Assembly: GCF_001889605.1 (NCBI RefSeq)
Contig: NZ_CP018171.1
Span: 4,935,501-4,999,500, forward strand
Direction of reading: 5' to 3'
Length of the DNA: 64,000 nucleotides
Source of the DNA: Aquibium oceanicum
Lineage (GTDB): Bacteria > Pseudomonadota > Alphaproteobacteria > Rhizobiales > Rhizobiaceae
Shown in pieces: positions 40,891 through 50,329 of the stretch. The position numbers and the translations under genes were made by a program. Position 1 is the first letter of the stretch. Each line of letters starts with the position of its first letter. A model generated the notes under the pieces. It searched no databases, had not been told where the DNA came from, and saw nothing but the letters and a program-made list of their open reading frames with translations.

Positions 40891-42425
40891 GACCTGAGCC
40901 CCTTGGGTTCCGCATAGCTGCGCAAGGCTAGATCGAAGAGAAGGTTTGCGTAGAGCCCATTTTGGAGGTGAACCCTTAGTCCCGCGGCGGCGGGATGATC
41001 CGCCCAGTGTGGGAACATCGACTGAGCGAACGCCGTTATGGAGAAGGTGGTAAGAGCGAGCACGATCAACACCCACTCCAGAGGCCCGGCAAAGGGAACC
41101 GGTGCGACGGCGTCGCCGACCAGGAGAGTAACCCCCTGTTGCAGCGCAAAATATGCAACTGTCATCACCGCGGCATAGACGATGGTGCGGCGCGTAAGTG
41201 CTCCGGGCGCGGCATCGGCCAGACCCTGAGCGAACATATAGGCGATGCCCAGCACCAAGATGATCCCTAGAGCAACTGCTTGTGGCGGTTTATTCCACGC
41301 CTCGAAGAGCACTGCGACGACCGTGAACACCAGGAGCGCACAGAGAAACGCAAGCGCGACTGATCTCAGCGAGGGCACAGCTACGCGACCCGGCCGCTTT
41401 GCAGCGGTCACTCTCTCGACCACCCCTCCTGAAGAGAGGAAAGAGTGGGCCTTGTAAAAGGAGTGGGCAACGATATGGAGGAGAGCAAAGGCAAACAGAC
41501 CCAATCCGCACTGCATTATCATGAAGCCCATCTGTGCAATCGTCGACCAGGCAAGTGCGGTCTTGATTGCGGGCTGCGTTAGCATGACAAGGCTCCCGAT
41601 CAGCGCCGTGAAACCGCCGATCGCTACAAGCACAGCAAGGACGCCGGGCGCACCGACCAGGACGTCCGAGAATCGGATCAACAAAAACCCACCCGCGTTG
41701 ATCACGCCGGCATGAAGCAGGGCAGAGACCGGGGTCGGCGCCTCCATCACTTCCGTGAGCCACCCATGGAATGGAAACTGCGCGGATTTGAGAATGGCCG
41801 CTGCCGCGATTAGAGCCGCCGCAAGCGTCGTGCTTGCCGAGCCGGCAAATTGGCCGGCCTGCGCTGAAATCGTGGCGATGTGGCCGCTGCCAAACGTGTA
41901 CGCAAGCAGGATGAACGCGACTGTGAGACAGATGTCGCCGGCGCGGGCGAGCAGCCATTTCTTGCGGGCGGCCCGAATTGCAAGAGGCCGATGCGGATAG
42001 AAGATAAGCAGACGCTGCAGGAATAAGCTCGTGGCAAGCCACGCCAAGGCGAATAGCCAGAGCGTACCTGCCTGCACAAGAATGTGAACGGCGCACAACG
42101 TCAAAGTCATCCAGCCGAGAAAGCGGTCGCCGCCCTTCTCCTCGCGCAGATTGATCGTGCTGTAGCGCAAAACGATCAAGCCAACAAAAGCGATTAGACA
42201 AGATAATATTACCGTGATGTTATCAATCAGAATCGGCAAAAGCATTGCTTTATGACCGATTACCAACAGCATTGCCGAATTCAATGTGAATAAGAGCGAA
42301 ATGCTCGCAGCAATTAATACTACACAAGTCTTGATGAACCGCTGCTCGCCCGGTCGCAGAAGCGCGAATAGACCGGCGAAGGCCAGAAGCGCAGGAGCGG
42401 ATAAGGCAGTGATGTCAAGCAGCAT
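40887..42425 (-). CDS. dabB: DabB proton-conducting membrane subunit (NuoL-like)
   Basis: 512 aa, about 14 TM helices, with the Proton_antipo_M pattern: SAQFPFHGWLTEVMEAPTPVSALLHAG, KTALAWSTIAQMGFM, HIVAHSFYKAHSFLSSG. It matches the truncated NuoL/MrpA-type partner that sits beside DabA. First gene of the operon, 95 bp from the divergent lysR. Confidence 0.88.
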   Translation of the reverse strand: MLLDITALSAPALLAFAGLFALLRPGEQRFIKTCVVLIAASISLLFTLNSAMLLVIGHKAMLLPILIDNITVILSCLIAFVGLIVLRYSTINLREEKGGDRFLGWMTLTLCAVHILVQAGTLWLFALAWLATSLFLQRLLIFYPHRPLAIRAARKKWLLARAGDICLTVAFILLAYTFGSGHIATISAQAGQFAGSASTTLAAALIAAAAILKSAQFPFHGWLTEVMEAPTPVSALLHAGVINAGGFLLIRFSDVLVGAPGVLAVLVAIGGFTALIGSLVMLTQPAIKTALAWSTIAQMGFMIMQCGLGLFAFALLHIVAHSFYKAHSFLSSGGVVERVTAAKRPGRVAVPSLRSVALAFLCALLVFTVVAVLFEAWNKPPQAVALGIILVLGIAYMFAQGLADAAPGALTRRTIVYAAVMTVAYFALQQGVTLLVGDAVAPVPFAGPLEWVLIVLALTTFSITAFAQSMFPHWADHPAAAGLRVHLQNGLYANLLFDLALRSYAEPKGLRS

Positions 42426-42483
42426 GGCATTCTCCCCGAGAAGTCAGAACAGCTTAACAAAGGGGGCTTCCATCCATCAAATC

Positions 42484-42509
42484 GAAAGAATAGAATGGAT
42501 CGTTCTTTC
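42484..42509. promoter_or_regulatory. Candidate LysR operator
   Basis: GAAAGAA (42484-42490) and TTCTTTC (42503-42509) form a perfect dyad with a 12-bp spacer between dabB and the divergent lysR, 12 bp before the lysR ATG. LysR-type regulators usually bind such dyads and autoregulate. Confidence 0.5.
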
Positions 42510-42520
42510 ATGGAGAACAC

Positions 42521-43399
42521 ATGCTGCTGAATTACAACCATTTGCGGTATTTCTGGGCGGTAGCGCGGGAGGGAAACCTCACCCGGGTCGCCGAGCATAT
42601 GCGCGTGTCCCAGTCAGCGCTTTCGACCCAGATCAGGAAGCTCGAACACCAGCTTGGACACGAGCTATTCGATCGACGTGGCAGGAAACTCCTCCTTACC
42701 GAGGCGGGCAGGCTGGCGTTCGAGCATGCGGAAGCAATCTTCCGGACAGGTGATGAATTGGTGGGCACGCTTCGCGCGCAAGGAGAATCCCAAAGGATCA
42801 TTCGGATCGGTGCGCTGGCGACGTTGTCGCGCAACTTTCAGATGGAGTTTCTAGGTCCTTTGCTTCGCCAACCTGAACTCGAGATCGTGCTTCGATCAGG
42901 AAGCTGGGAGGAATTGCAGGCGGAGCTGGAGGCGCTGCGCCTCGACGTGCTTCTGGTTGACCGGCAGGTGCCCGCCGAGCCTGGAAGGCAATGGATCGTC
43001 CATCGGCTCGACGAACAACGGGTCGGCTTGGTCGGTACGCCTCGCTATGACACCGGTGAGACGCTGAAGAAGACTCTCAAGCAGTATCCTTTGATCCTCC
43101 CGACCGCTGCCAGCGGATTTCGCATGGGCTTCGATGCGCTCATCGACAAGATGGGCATCACGCCGCTCGTGAAAGCGGAAGTGGATGACATGGCCATGAT
43201 GCGCTTGATGGCACGGGAAGGCTCGGGGTTGGCTGTCGTGCCGCCGATCGTCGTGCGAGACGAGCTAGAGTCCGGGCTTTTGAAAGAGATACATCCATTG
43301 CCCGGGATCGTAGAGACCTTCTATGCCGTAGCCATTGCCAGAAAATTCCCCAATCCTGTTCTTGCAACCCTCTTGGGGCGTGGATCCGGGGAACATTGA
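42521..43399 (+). CDS. LysR-family regulator of the dab operon
   Basis: 292 aa; GGAG precedes the ATG. N-terminal winged HTH: LNYNHLRYFWAVAREGNLTRVAE, VSQSALSTQIRKLEHQLG, LFDRRGRKLLLTEAG. The effector domain has GLVGTPRYDTGETLKK, AVVPPIVVRDEL. The YNHLRYFWxVAREGNLTRVAE start is that of the NhaR/LysR subgroup which often sits beside dab or Na+/H+ transporter genes. Divergent orientation implies control of dabBA and downstream genes. Confidence 0.88.
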   Translation: MLLNYNHLRYFWAVAREGNLTRVAEHMRVSQSALSTQIRKLEHQLGHELFDRRGRKLLLTEAGRLAFEHAEAIFRTGDELVGTLRAQGESQRIIRIGALATLSRNFQMEFLGPLLRQPELEIVLRSGSWEELQAELEALRLDVLLVDRQVPAEPGRQWIVHRLDEQRVGLVGTPRYDTGETLKKTLKQYPLILPTAASGFRMGFDALIDKMGITPLVKAEVDDMAMMRLMAREGSGLAVVPPIVVRDELESGLLKEIHPLPGIVETFYAVAIARKFPNPVLATLLGRGSGEH

Positions 43400-43528
43400 T
43401 ACGCTCCACTATTACGGAAAAAGCTGACCTTCGCTTGGCATAAGTAGATAGCCGGGGTCGAAACCCAGTCGGGCTATTGAAGGTCTGCAACAAATCAGAT
43501 TCGCTGTCGTCGCTTTACGGCGGAGGCG

Positions 43529-44050
43529 ATGATGAGGAGGCATTTCTGGCTGGACGACGAGGCGTGGGCGGCGATCGAGCTGCACCTTCCAAGGAAACAG
43601 CCGGGCGCGCGCCGAGTCGATGATCGGCGCATCATCAGCGGCATCCTGCATGTGCTGAAGGCCGGCTGCCGCTGGCAGGACTGCCCGGCCATTCTGCCGC
43701 TGACCGCCGACAACGTCGCCCACTTCACCATGGCCGGGCCACTGATGGACGCGGCCGGTCGGGCGCGCTGCCTGATCGCCGACAAAGGCTACGACGCCAA
43801 TGCGCTGCGCAAGCGCCTGCACGCCAAAGGTGCCGAGGCCATCATTCCCGGGCGCTCGAACCGGAAGGTGCCGATCGACTACGACGAAGTCCGCTACAAG
43901 GGACGCTGGCGCATCGAGGCCGCCTTCTGCAGGCTGAAGGACTTCCGCCGCATCGCTACCCGCTACGACAAGCTCGCCCAAAACTTCCTCTCGGCCGTCG
44001 CGCTCGCAACCCTCGTCGCATTCTTGGGTCTGAATGAGTCTCAACCTTAG
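43529..44050 (+). pseudogene. IS5-family transposase with internal deletion
   Basis: 173 aa; HFWLDDEAWAAIELHLPRKQ and GGRR-like DDRRIISGILHVLKAGCRWQDC are the N-terminus, but the frame then jumps to LIADKGYDANALRKRL and RYKGRWRIEAAFCRLKDFRRI, the C-terminal DDE part. About 80-90 residues, including the first catalytic Asp (DSTHVK region), are missing in-frame. Non-functional. Clear inverted ends were not found. Confidence 0.75.
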
Positions 44051-44148
44051 CCAAAATCGGGAGCCTCGGCCAACGGGGACACGAGATCACCGAAGCTTAC
44101 TATCGCCAGTATTGATGAACGCGAACATTAGTATCCTGGCAGTTGGTA

Positions 44149-46037
44149 TTACCCAACGATGCGCAGGTTCGACAATTCGTCCGCGATTTCCTTGAACTTG
44201 TCGGAAAGATTGGCGCCGGTCGCGTTCCAGTAGAGCTTCGCGGGGCTTCCCGAACTGTCGTTGCGGAAGCGGGAGTTGGACGAGCACGCCTTCAGCGCGT
44301 CGATCTGCGCTTTCTCGTCGGACTTGGAGGTGCTGAGGTCGAGCGACACGGTCATGACGATGATGCCCTTGGCCTTGGCGCTTTCGCAAAGAGCGTTCAT
44401 CTGCTGCGTCATGGCGCTGGTGTAGTTGTCGTTCGAATAGGTGGTCTTCCCGACCGTGGTGCCCATGAACATGCGGGTGTAGGATTCGCCCGGCTGCTTC
44501 AGGCCGGTGTAGCCGTAGGCCGAATAGGTCGACTTGTTGGCCGCCGCGTCGGCGTATCCCAGCGAACTCGGCGTGTAGTAGGTGTTGGCGCCGTCGGTGA
44601 GCACGATGACGACCTTGTCGTTGCCCTTCTCGGTCTCCACCCTGCCCTCGGTGAAGGGAGCATCGTGGGAAACGGTCCGCCATCCCCAGGCCAGGCCTTC
44701 GGGAACGTTCGTCGCCCCAGCGGGGTCATCGCGTCGATCGCGTCCTCGATCTTCTTCTTACCGGCCGCGACGCTGACGTCGACGAGCGCCGTGATCGGCT
44801 TGGTGGTGCAGGAATCGTTCGGCCCGCTGCTGGCTGCCGCGGCGGACGTGCCCTCCCCGGCCGGCGTGAAGTATTTGGGCATGTATTTCTGCCGCGTCGA
44901 GGCGCTGCTGGACGTCGTCACGTCGACCCACCAGCTGTTGGGTGCCGAACCGCCCGAGGTCTGGTCTGTCTCGTCGGGGGCGAACATCGGGACGAAGAGC
45001 GTCGCCGGCGTCGCCGTGACAGGCGCGGCATCATTGAGGTTGTAGGGATAGGGCCGCGCCTCGACGCATCCCTGCCAGCCGGCGAAGGCGCCGTATGAAT
45101 ACTGGTACGCGCCGTTGTCGACCCAGCCATAGGTCCGGCACGATCCGCTCGACCTGTACGAGGTGCACACATACTGCATGTCAGCGACCCAGGACTTGCC
45201 GGTGACCCGCTTGACGTCGTTGAACATGGTGAAGCGGGTGACCTTCTGGTTCTCCTGCGCGCCCCAGTCCGCGCCCTTCTTGTAATAGATGCCGCCCGAC
45301 AGCTGCACCTTCTTGGTCGAAGGCATGGTGGTCCAGTCGAAATCCTCGTGATGGATCGGCGAACGGCCATCGACGTCCATCCACGCAGCGGTGGCGTTGG
45401 AGGGACCGACATTCACGGAAGCCGCAAACGGGACGAGCGAGAACTGCACCGGCTTGTCGACCTGCTTGAGCTGGTCGGCCTGCGCGGCGAGCGTGGAAAC
45501 GAGTTGCTTGGCGGCATCGCGCAGAAGCACGATCCGCTTCTTCCCCGATCCCGAGCCCGTGTAGTCCATCGAGCCGGAGTTATCGAGAACGAGCGCGACC
45601 TCGAGCGTGTTCTTCAACCTCACCTTCGTCTCGGCCTGGAAGTCCAGCACCGCCTTGTCGCTGCCGATGAGGCTGGTGAACCCGTCGAGGAAGAAGGGCT
45701 TGAAACTATGTGTCGCCGAGATCGTCAGCACACCGCCGCCGGTCCCCTCGTTGGGAAGGACGAGCGTGAACTTCGCGCCACCACCATCGATCCCGTTCAG
45801 GTTGGCGAGGAAGAAGTCCTTCGCGTAGGCGGTGGTCGCATCCTTGCTGGCGCCTTCGACGTAGTAGCGCGCAGCGGCGATGCCGGCCGCATCGAGGGCG
45901 TTCTGGACGATCGCCCGTTCTCTCGAAAGCTCGGTATAGTCCACCGCCAGAGCGAGCGAGCCCAGGATCGGGATGATCGCCACCGCCGTGGCGATTGCAT
46001 AATCGCCACGCACATCACGCAAGAATTTTCGGAACAT
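44149..46037 (-). pseudogene. TadG-like VWA pilus assembly protein, frameshifted
   Basis: Starts RKFLRDVRGDYAIATAVAII and LALAVDYTELSRERAIVQNAL (TadE/TadG anchor), followed by a von Willebrand A domain with MIDAS LVLDNSGSMD and later VIVLTDGANT. At AIDAMTPL the frame is lost; adding one G to the GGGG run (C-run 44715-44718) restores GATNVPEGLAWGWRTVS and the rest to the stop at 44149, giving about 629 residues. The single-base loss in a homopolymer could be real or a sequencing error. No tad genes adjoin. Confidence 0.8.
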
Positions 46038-46144
46038 CTGCCTGCACCCGCAAGAAACGAGCCCAACCAACGCGATCTGTAGTGGTGATTCCCTAACGAT
46101 TCCTAACCCGGAGTCGGATTTCAGAGTATTAAGGCGGAATCCGT

Positions 46145-46400
46145 TCACGTTGCATCGTATCCTACGGCAGCGAAGTAGTTTCGGCATTCGGTCGGAGTGA
46201 AGTGGTCGATAAGGCGGCCGATCGTCGACCAGAGGGCCGTAAGGGTCTGCTCGCCGGCCTTCCTGAGCAGCGCCTTGAGCTTTGCGAAGGCGTTTTCGAT
46301 GGGGTTGAAGTCGGAAGAATAGAGCGGCAGGAAGCGCAGTGTGGCGCCGGCCGCCTCGATCAGTTCGCACACCTTGTCGCCCTTGTGCCATCGCTGGAGC
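46145..46400 (-). pseudogene. IS630-family transposase, C-terminal fragment
   Basis: GATLRFLPLYSSDFNPIENAFAKLKALLRK then RNYFAAVGYDAT: the final part of the IS630 DDE domain with the E (NPIE) and the usual C-terminus. The N-terminal two thirds are absent. Part of the remnant cluster right of tadG. Confidence 0.75.
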
Positions 46401-46435
46401 CGGGAACCTCCGCTCGCGCGTGCTCTTATCTTTTC

Positions 46436-46634
46436 CATGTTCATCAACTTGGCGATCAGTATCGGAATTGGCCTCCTCCTTGGTGCTGGCCTTTGTGCGG
46501 TGCTGGGGCACGCCCTAATCGGCGATGCGGCGCTCGGCTTGTCGTTTGGAACGCTGGTCGATCTGCGATCGGGATCATCTTCGCTGTTGCCCGCGATAGA
46601 TGAATATCCGGCCAGACGAGCAGCCGGGTTTTGA
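46436..46634 (+). CDS. Possible small membrane protein, 65 aa
   Basis: FINLAISIGIGLLLGAGLCA then GHALIGDAALGLSFGTLVDL: glycine-zipper membrane helices, which often occur in Rhizobiales small proteins. Probably truncated downstream. Weak start. Confidence 0.25.
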
Positions 46635-46713
46635 ACCAGCGCCCCTCTCCCTCGTCTCTTGCTACATGGCCCACGCCGAGCTAACTTCTTCCCACCAAGA
46701 ACGGGGTTCAGCG

Positions 46714-46884
46714 ATGTCTCTGCACAATGTAAAGGCCCACGCTATTGCCGCGCGCGCGGAGAAAGACGTGGCGAAAAAGCTGGATGCGATAGCTTGTGCT
46801 CTTGAGGAACTCGCCAAAGCTCTGGGAACTCCAAGTTCGCAACTCAATGGCAAGTCCCCAGAGGAGAGACGTTTGTTCAAATGA
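46714..46884 (+). CDS. Small hypothetical protein, 56 aa
   Basis: From ATG 46714: SLHNVKAHAIAARAEKDVAK, LDAIACALEELAKALGTPSS; a helical protein with protein-like composition. No clear ribosome site. Function unknown. Confidence 0.35.
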   Translation: MSLHNVKAHAIAARAEKDVAKKLDAIACALEELAKALGTPSSQLNGKSPEERRLFK

Positions 46885-47027
46885 TCCTAGCTGGTGCGTA
46901 GCGGACAGCAATGAGACGATTGCAGCCCGCGCCTGGGCTGTAGTCCTCGTCTATCATTTCTTGCACGCTGCCACCCGTCGCAACCCATGGCGATTGACAT
47001 CACTTCCTCGTGACACGTTCATGAAAG

Positions 47028-47366
47028 TCATCGATCGCGCTTCAGCTTACCTTTCGACCGGGTCCAAGCTGGCGACTTGAAGCCCTCCCGCGCCACCGAC
47101 TTCGGCGGCTCCGGCAGCAGAATGCCGGCCTCGTCCGCAGCCTCTGCGAACGCCTTCCTCGCGGTGGTAACGGTATAGGCACTTTCCATCGCCTTTAGGA
47201 CGGCCTTGCGCACCGACAGGTGCTTTGCGGTCCAGTTGGTCGGCCAGTCGGTGGCCAGGATTTCAGCGGCCTTTTCTGGCGAAGTAACGGCATGCGCGAG
47301 GTTGCCGGCGCGTCCGAGCGAAACACGAAAGTGTGCGGAGAACTGGTCGGACATTTGGGTACTCAT
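47028..47366 (-). CDS. DUF982 protein, 112 aa
   Basis: FSAHFRVSLGRAGNLAHAVTSPEKAAEILATDWP then HLSVRKAVLKAMESAYTV and ARKAFAEAADEAGILLP, the DUF982 pattern confined largely to Rhizobiales. The basic tail (SKGKLKRDR) is extra. A degraded relative lies at 34291. Function unknown. Confidence 0.75.
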   Translation of the reverse strand: MSTQMSDQFSAHFRVSLGRAGNLAHAVTSPEKAAEILATDWPTNWTAKHLSVRKAVLKAMESAYTVTTARKAFAEAADEAGILLPEPPKSVAREGFKSPAWTRSKGKLKRDR

Positions 47367-48323
47367 GTGAACGGCGGAATCAACTTAGAGCGAGCAGCAC
47401 GGTTCCGAGGCAGGCTCTGCTTGATATGTTCATTGAGCCAGACCACAGCCTCTTCTGCGGCATAGAAGAGCGGCGGAATAGGATCCAGCGGAAAGAGACA
47501 CGCCTCTATGTACCAGTGACCTCACATCTCCTCGTAGGTCTCATTCTCGAGATAGACTAGCATCGCAACCAGGATGTCGTCGCGCGAGACCAGACTTCCC
47601 GCCCCGATGCCGCGGGGAATGCGTACCGGAACCGGCTCTATGCAACCATAAGCAACACCGCCAGTCTCGGTTGAACGGGGCCTTCCCCTTCACGATGCAA
47701 GGCGGCGCGAGGTATACGAACCTGCCACCCAACCTTTGGTTAGTAGAAAGTTCAGATGTCGGGATCCTAGAGCCACCGCTTAAAGCCCTCTTATAACGGG
47801 ACGATCTAAGTGACGAGGAAATTGCGCAGTCGCACTCGTTGCCGTGTCGCCGACGCGCCCATCAGCGCGGCGAACAGATCATTCCGGAAGGCGCCCGGCT
47901 TGACTAAAGCTGCTTTGTCGTAAAGGGCCTTATCGTCCGGGCTCGTCGACCTCCTTGCCTGGGCACTCAGACAAAGTTAATCAAACGTTTCACAACTCTT
48001 TTACCATCACCGCAGCCGGCCTCTCAGAAAGCAGGAACTTTGTTCTCGGCTCCCTATTTCATTCTCTATCCATAGGGGTATGGAATGAACATGCTTGCCG
48101 CCTTGTCGCTGTCGCTTGTCGTCGGCTTTACCATCGCTTCAGTAGTGCTAGGGGTTCCATGAAGCCCGCTTGAAACTCGGCGTTGAGCCAGGCAAATGCG
48201 TTTCGACGCTTGGCGGAGATAGGTGGGCGAACCACCTGAGTGCCCCAGTACAGGTGGGAAACTGGCGGTCTACGCTTGCTTTGCCGCTGGTCGCTTGATT
48301 TCGCAGAATACGCGCTTCATCAT
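47367..48323. other. Decayed region with two minus-strand gene tails
   Basis: No intact gene. A minus-strand frame ending at 47522 reads GIGAGSLVSRDDILVAMLVY then LENETYEEM, and another ending at 47806 reads FRNDLFAALMGASATRQRVR; both look like C-termini of lost genes. A 23-25 codon hydrophobic ORF near 48084-48162 (LAALSLSLVVGFTIASVVL) is possible but lacks a ribosome site. Confidence 0.35.
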
Positions 48324-48820
48324 GCTGCGAGTGCAACTTTTGCAACGTCACCGAGGGTCCGCGGGCGATCCCTAAGTTCACCCGCACCATGCTCAACGGC
48401 GCGGGCAATCTGGCGCCGGGCGACGTCTACCCGGACTATTCCGCACCTATCGTCCGCAACAGCGAACAGGGGCGCGTTCTTACCCGCGCACGGTGGGGTT
48501 TGCCGTCGTCCCGAAAGGCGTTGATGGATGCCGCGTCTTAGCGCGCCGACAAGCTGCGATCCAAGGGCAAGGAAGTGGATTTCGACTTGCTCCTGAAGAT
48601 GGAGCCGGACGGTGGGACCACAAATGTCAGGAACGCGGTAAGCCGGCATTGGAAGCCGTGGCTCGGGGTCGAGAACAGGTGTGTGATGCCGCTTACCGCC
48701 TTCGCCGAGCCGGACCGGGCGAACAAGCCCGAAGGCGGCAGGACGCCCAATGCTTGGTTTTCCACCGGTCCCGACTATCCACTCGCGTTCTTCGCGGGGA
48801 TCCATGTGCCGGGCTGGGAA
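48324..48820 (+). pseudogene. SRAP (YedK/HMCES-type) peptidase, 5' two thirds
   Basis: The plus strand reads GNLAPGDVYPDYSAPIVRNS, RWGLPSSRKALMDAAS, a TAG stop at 48539-48541, then KVDF-like VDFDLLLKMEPDGGTTNVRN, HWKPWLGVENRCVMPLTAFAEP and PLAFFAGIHVPGW in the same frame. These are SRAP motifs (DNA abasic-site crosslinking proteins). The N-terminus lacks a Met-Cys start. The remainder of the gene (VRKV...GFLTTEP) is at 55816-56016, 7 kb away, so the gene was split. Confidence 0.75.
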
Positions 48821-49021
48821 TTTTGCCCTGCACCCCAAGCGAAGCGCCGGGGCGGGCGAAGCGGAAAGACGGCGCATGCGTTGCAGGGACGAAATTGCTT
48901 CTGCCAGAACCTCCAGCAGAAAAGGCCGCGGGGCGTCGCGGATCGTCAGGCGTCGAAGGAAATGGTGTCCGCCCCCGGAGAGGCTGGCGCAGGGGAACGG
49001 CTCTATCGCATCGAGGCAGTA

Positions 49022-49513
49022 TTACAGGCCGCGCAGATCCTTGATGAGCGCGAACAGGTGGAGCGGGTCGCTAGGCGATTCTACGGATCCGAAATGCTTG
49101 TAGAAGGATCGCGCTGCGTCGTTCTTGGCATGGACGGTGAAGGCGCGGATGCCGGCGATGTGAGCAGCCTGGAGCGTTCGAAGGATGGCGTCGCGCAAGA
49201 GGCCGGCAACGATGCCCTTGCCTTGCCAGTCTCGACTGACAGCAAGACGCGCAAGCAGCATGATGAGCAACGGATGGCGTGCGAGGCACTTGGTCAGCCG
49301 TTCGGGTGCGCCGTCATACGCGACCTCGCCGACGACCAGCGTGTAGTATCCGATGATCGTATCGTTCGAGAGCCCGGCACAAGTTTGCGACGCGTTCGCC
49401 TGTTGGTTGGGCAGCGCATAACGGAGCAGGAACCGGTTGAGCGGCTCCTCGCCGCAGTCGAAGAGATCGACCGCGTGTTTGCGCGCCAGTTTCTCGATTC
49501 GAAAACCGCTCAC
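49022..49513 (-). CDS. GNAT acetyltransferase toxin (TacT-like)
   Basis: 163 aa. CGEEPLNRFLLRYALPNQQAN at the N-terminus, RLAVSRDWQGKGIVAGLLRDA (acetyl-CoA loop RxxQGxG), then AFTVHAKNDAARSFYKHFG. This is the pattern of GNAT toxins that acetylate aminoacyl-tRNA and pair with DUF1778 antitoxins. Its start overlaps the antitoxin gene stop at 49510-49513, but that antitoxin is truncated. The toxin reading frame is intact. Confidence 0.8.
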   Translation of the reverse strand: MSGFRIEKLARKHAVDLFDCGEEPLNRFLLRYALPNQQANASQTCAGLSNDTIIGYYTLVVGEVAYDGAPERLTKCLARHPLLIMLLARLAVSRDWQGKGIVAGLLRDAILRTLQAAHIAGIRAFTVHAKNDAARSFYKHFGSVESPSDPLHLFALIKDLRGL

Positions 49514-49690
49514 GCGGGCTCGCGGCCGGAAAAGACGGACGGCTCGTTCAAGATCTTCTTCAGGCGCGGCAGGTCGCGCGGGGGCGCGTCAAGCGCGGCT
49601 TGAAAGGCCTCCCACCGCTCAGCGTCAAGATGAAAGCTGCGCCGGTCGGCCAGCGTTTCCTCGACGCGGCCCGACGAGGAAGCAACGAAC
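49510..49690 (-). pseudogene. DUF1778 antitoxin (TacA-like), C-terminal fragment
   Basis: Minus strand: VEETLADRRSFHLDAERWEAF, AALDAPPRDLPRLKKILNEP, the toxin-binding tail of DUF1778 antitoxins. The N-terminal ribbon-helix-helix DNA-binding domain is replaced by unrelated sequence joining the resolvase remnant. The tail alone may or may not still be expressed and neutralise. Confidence 0.7.
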
Positions 49691-49753
49691 GGACCTGCAG
49701 CAAAAGGCGCTGGAGGCGGCAAGGTGCGACATGGTCGTGCTGGGACGGCTTTC

Positions 49754-50090
49754 CGCAGTATGCACATAGGCCGCGGCCTGCTGGCGGCGATCGGCAGCTG
49801 CCGTCGCGGCGACACGCTGGTTGTCTGGAAGCTCGATCGCGTCAGCCGCAATCTTCGGGAACTGCTGGCGGTGCTGGAAGCGCTGATACCTCAAGGCATA
49901 AGCCTGAAGGTTTTGAACGGAGCGGGAGCCGCCATCGATCTGTCGCAAGTCGAAGGGGCGGCCATTTACACCGTCTATGCGGCCTTCGCGGAAATGGAAC
50001 GCCAGATGAACCGCGCGCGTACCGTTGCCGGCCTTGAAGCTCGGAAGGAAAAACGGCCGCAGAGCAAACGGTTACATCATTATCGACGAC
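49754..50090 (+). pseudogene. Serine recombinase (resolvase) internal fragment
   Basis: Reads GRGLLAAIGSCRRGDTLVVW, KLDRVSRNLRELLAVLEALI, TVYAAFAEMERQMNRARTVA: the central part of the resolvase catalytic domain (GDTLVVWKLDRLxRS) and the E helix. The catalytic Ser region at the N-terminus and the HTH are missing. Remnant of a Tn3-like or invertase gene. Confidence 0.7.
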
Positions 50091-50329
50091 CCTCGCTCTG
50101 CTCCGTATTCAATTCACGCTCTGCGAGATTAGGCCATATCAGCCGAACTCGCATTTAGGTGCCGTGCGCAGAAGGTTCGCGCAAAATCGATCGGTATGGG
50201 GAACCGGACCATTTGAAGGATCGTGGGCATGGCCGATTGCGACCGCTTCTCGGACCCTCGACATATTACCTGCCTCTCCCGAATGCTGTCGCCTTTCGCT
50301 TGCAGCACTGCAACAGATAAGGTGGTGGG

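Noticed and set aside
43400-44100. Exact inverted ends for the IS5 remnant
   Set aside because: Only partial, uncertain pairing of the flanks; boundaries not claimed.
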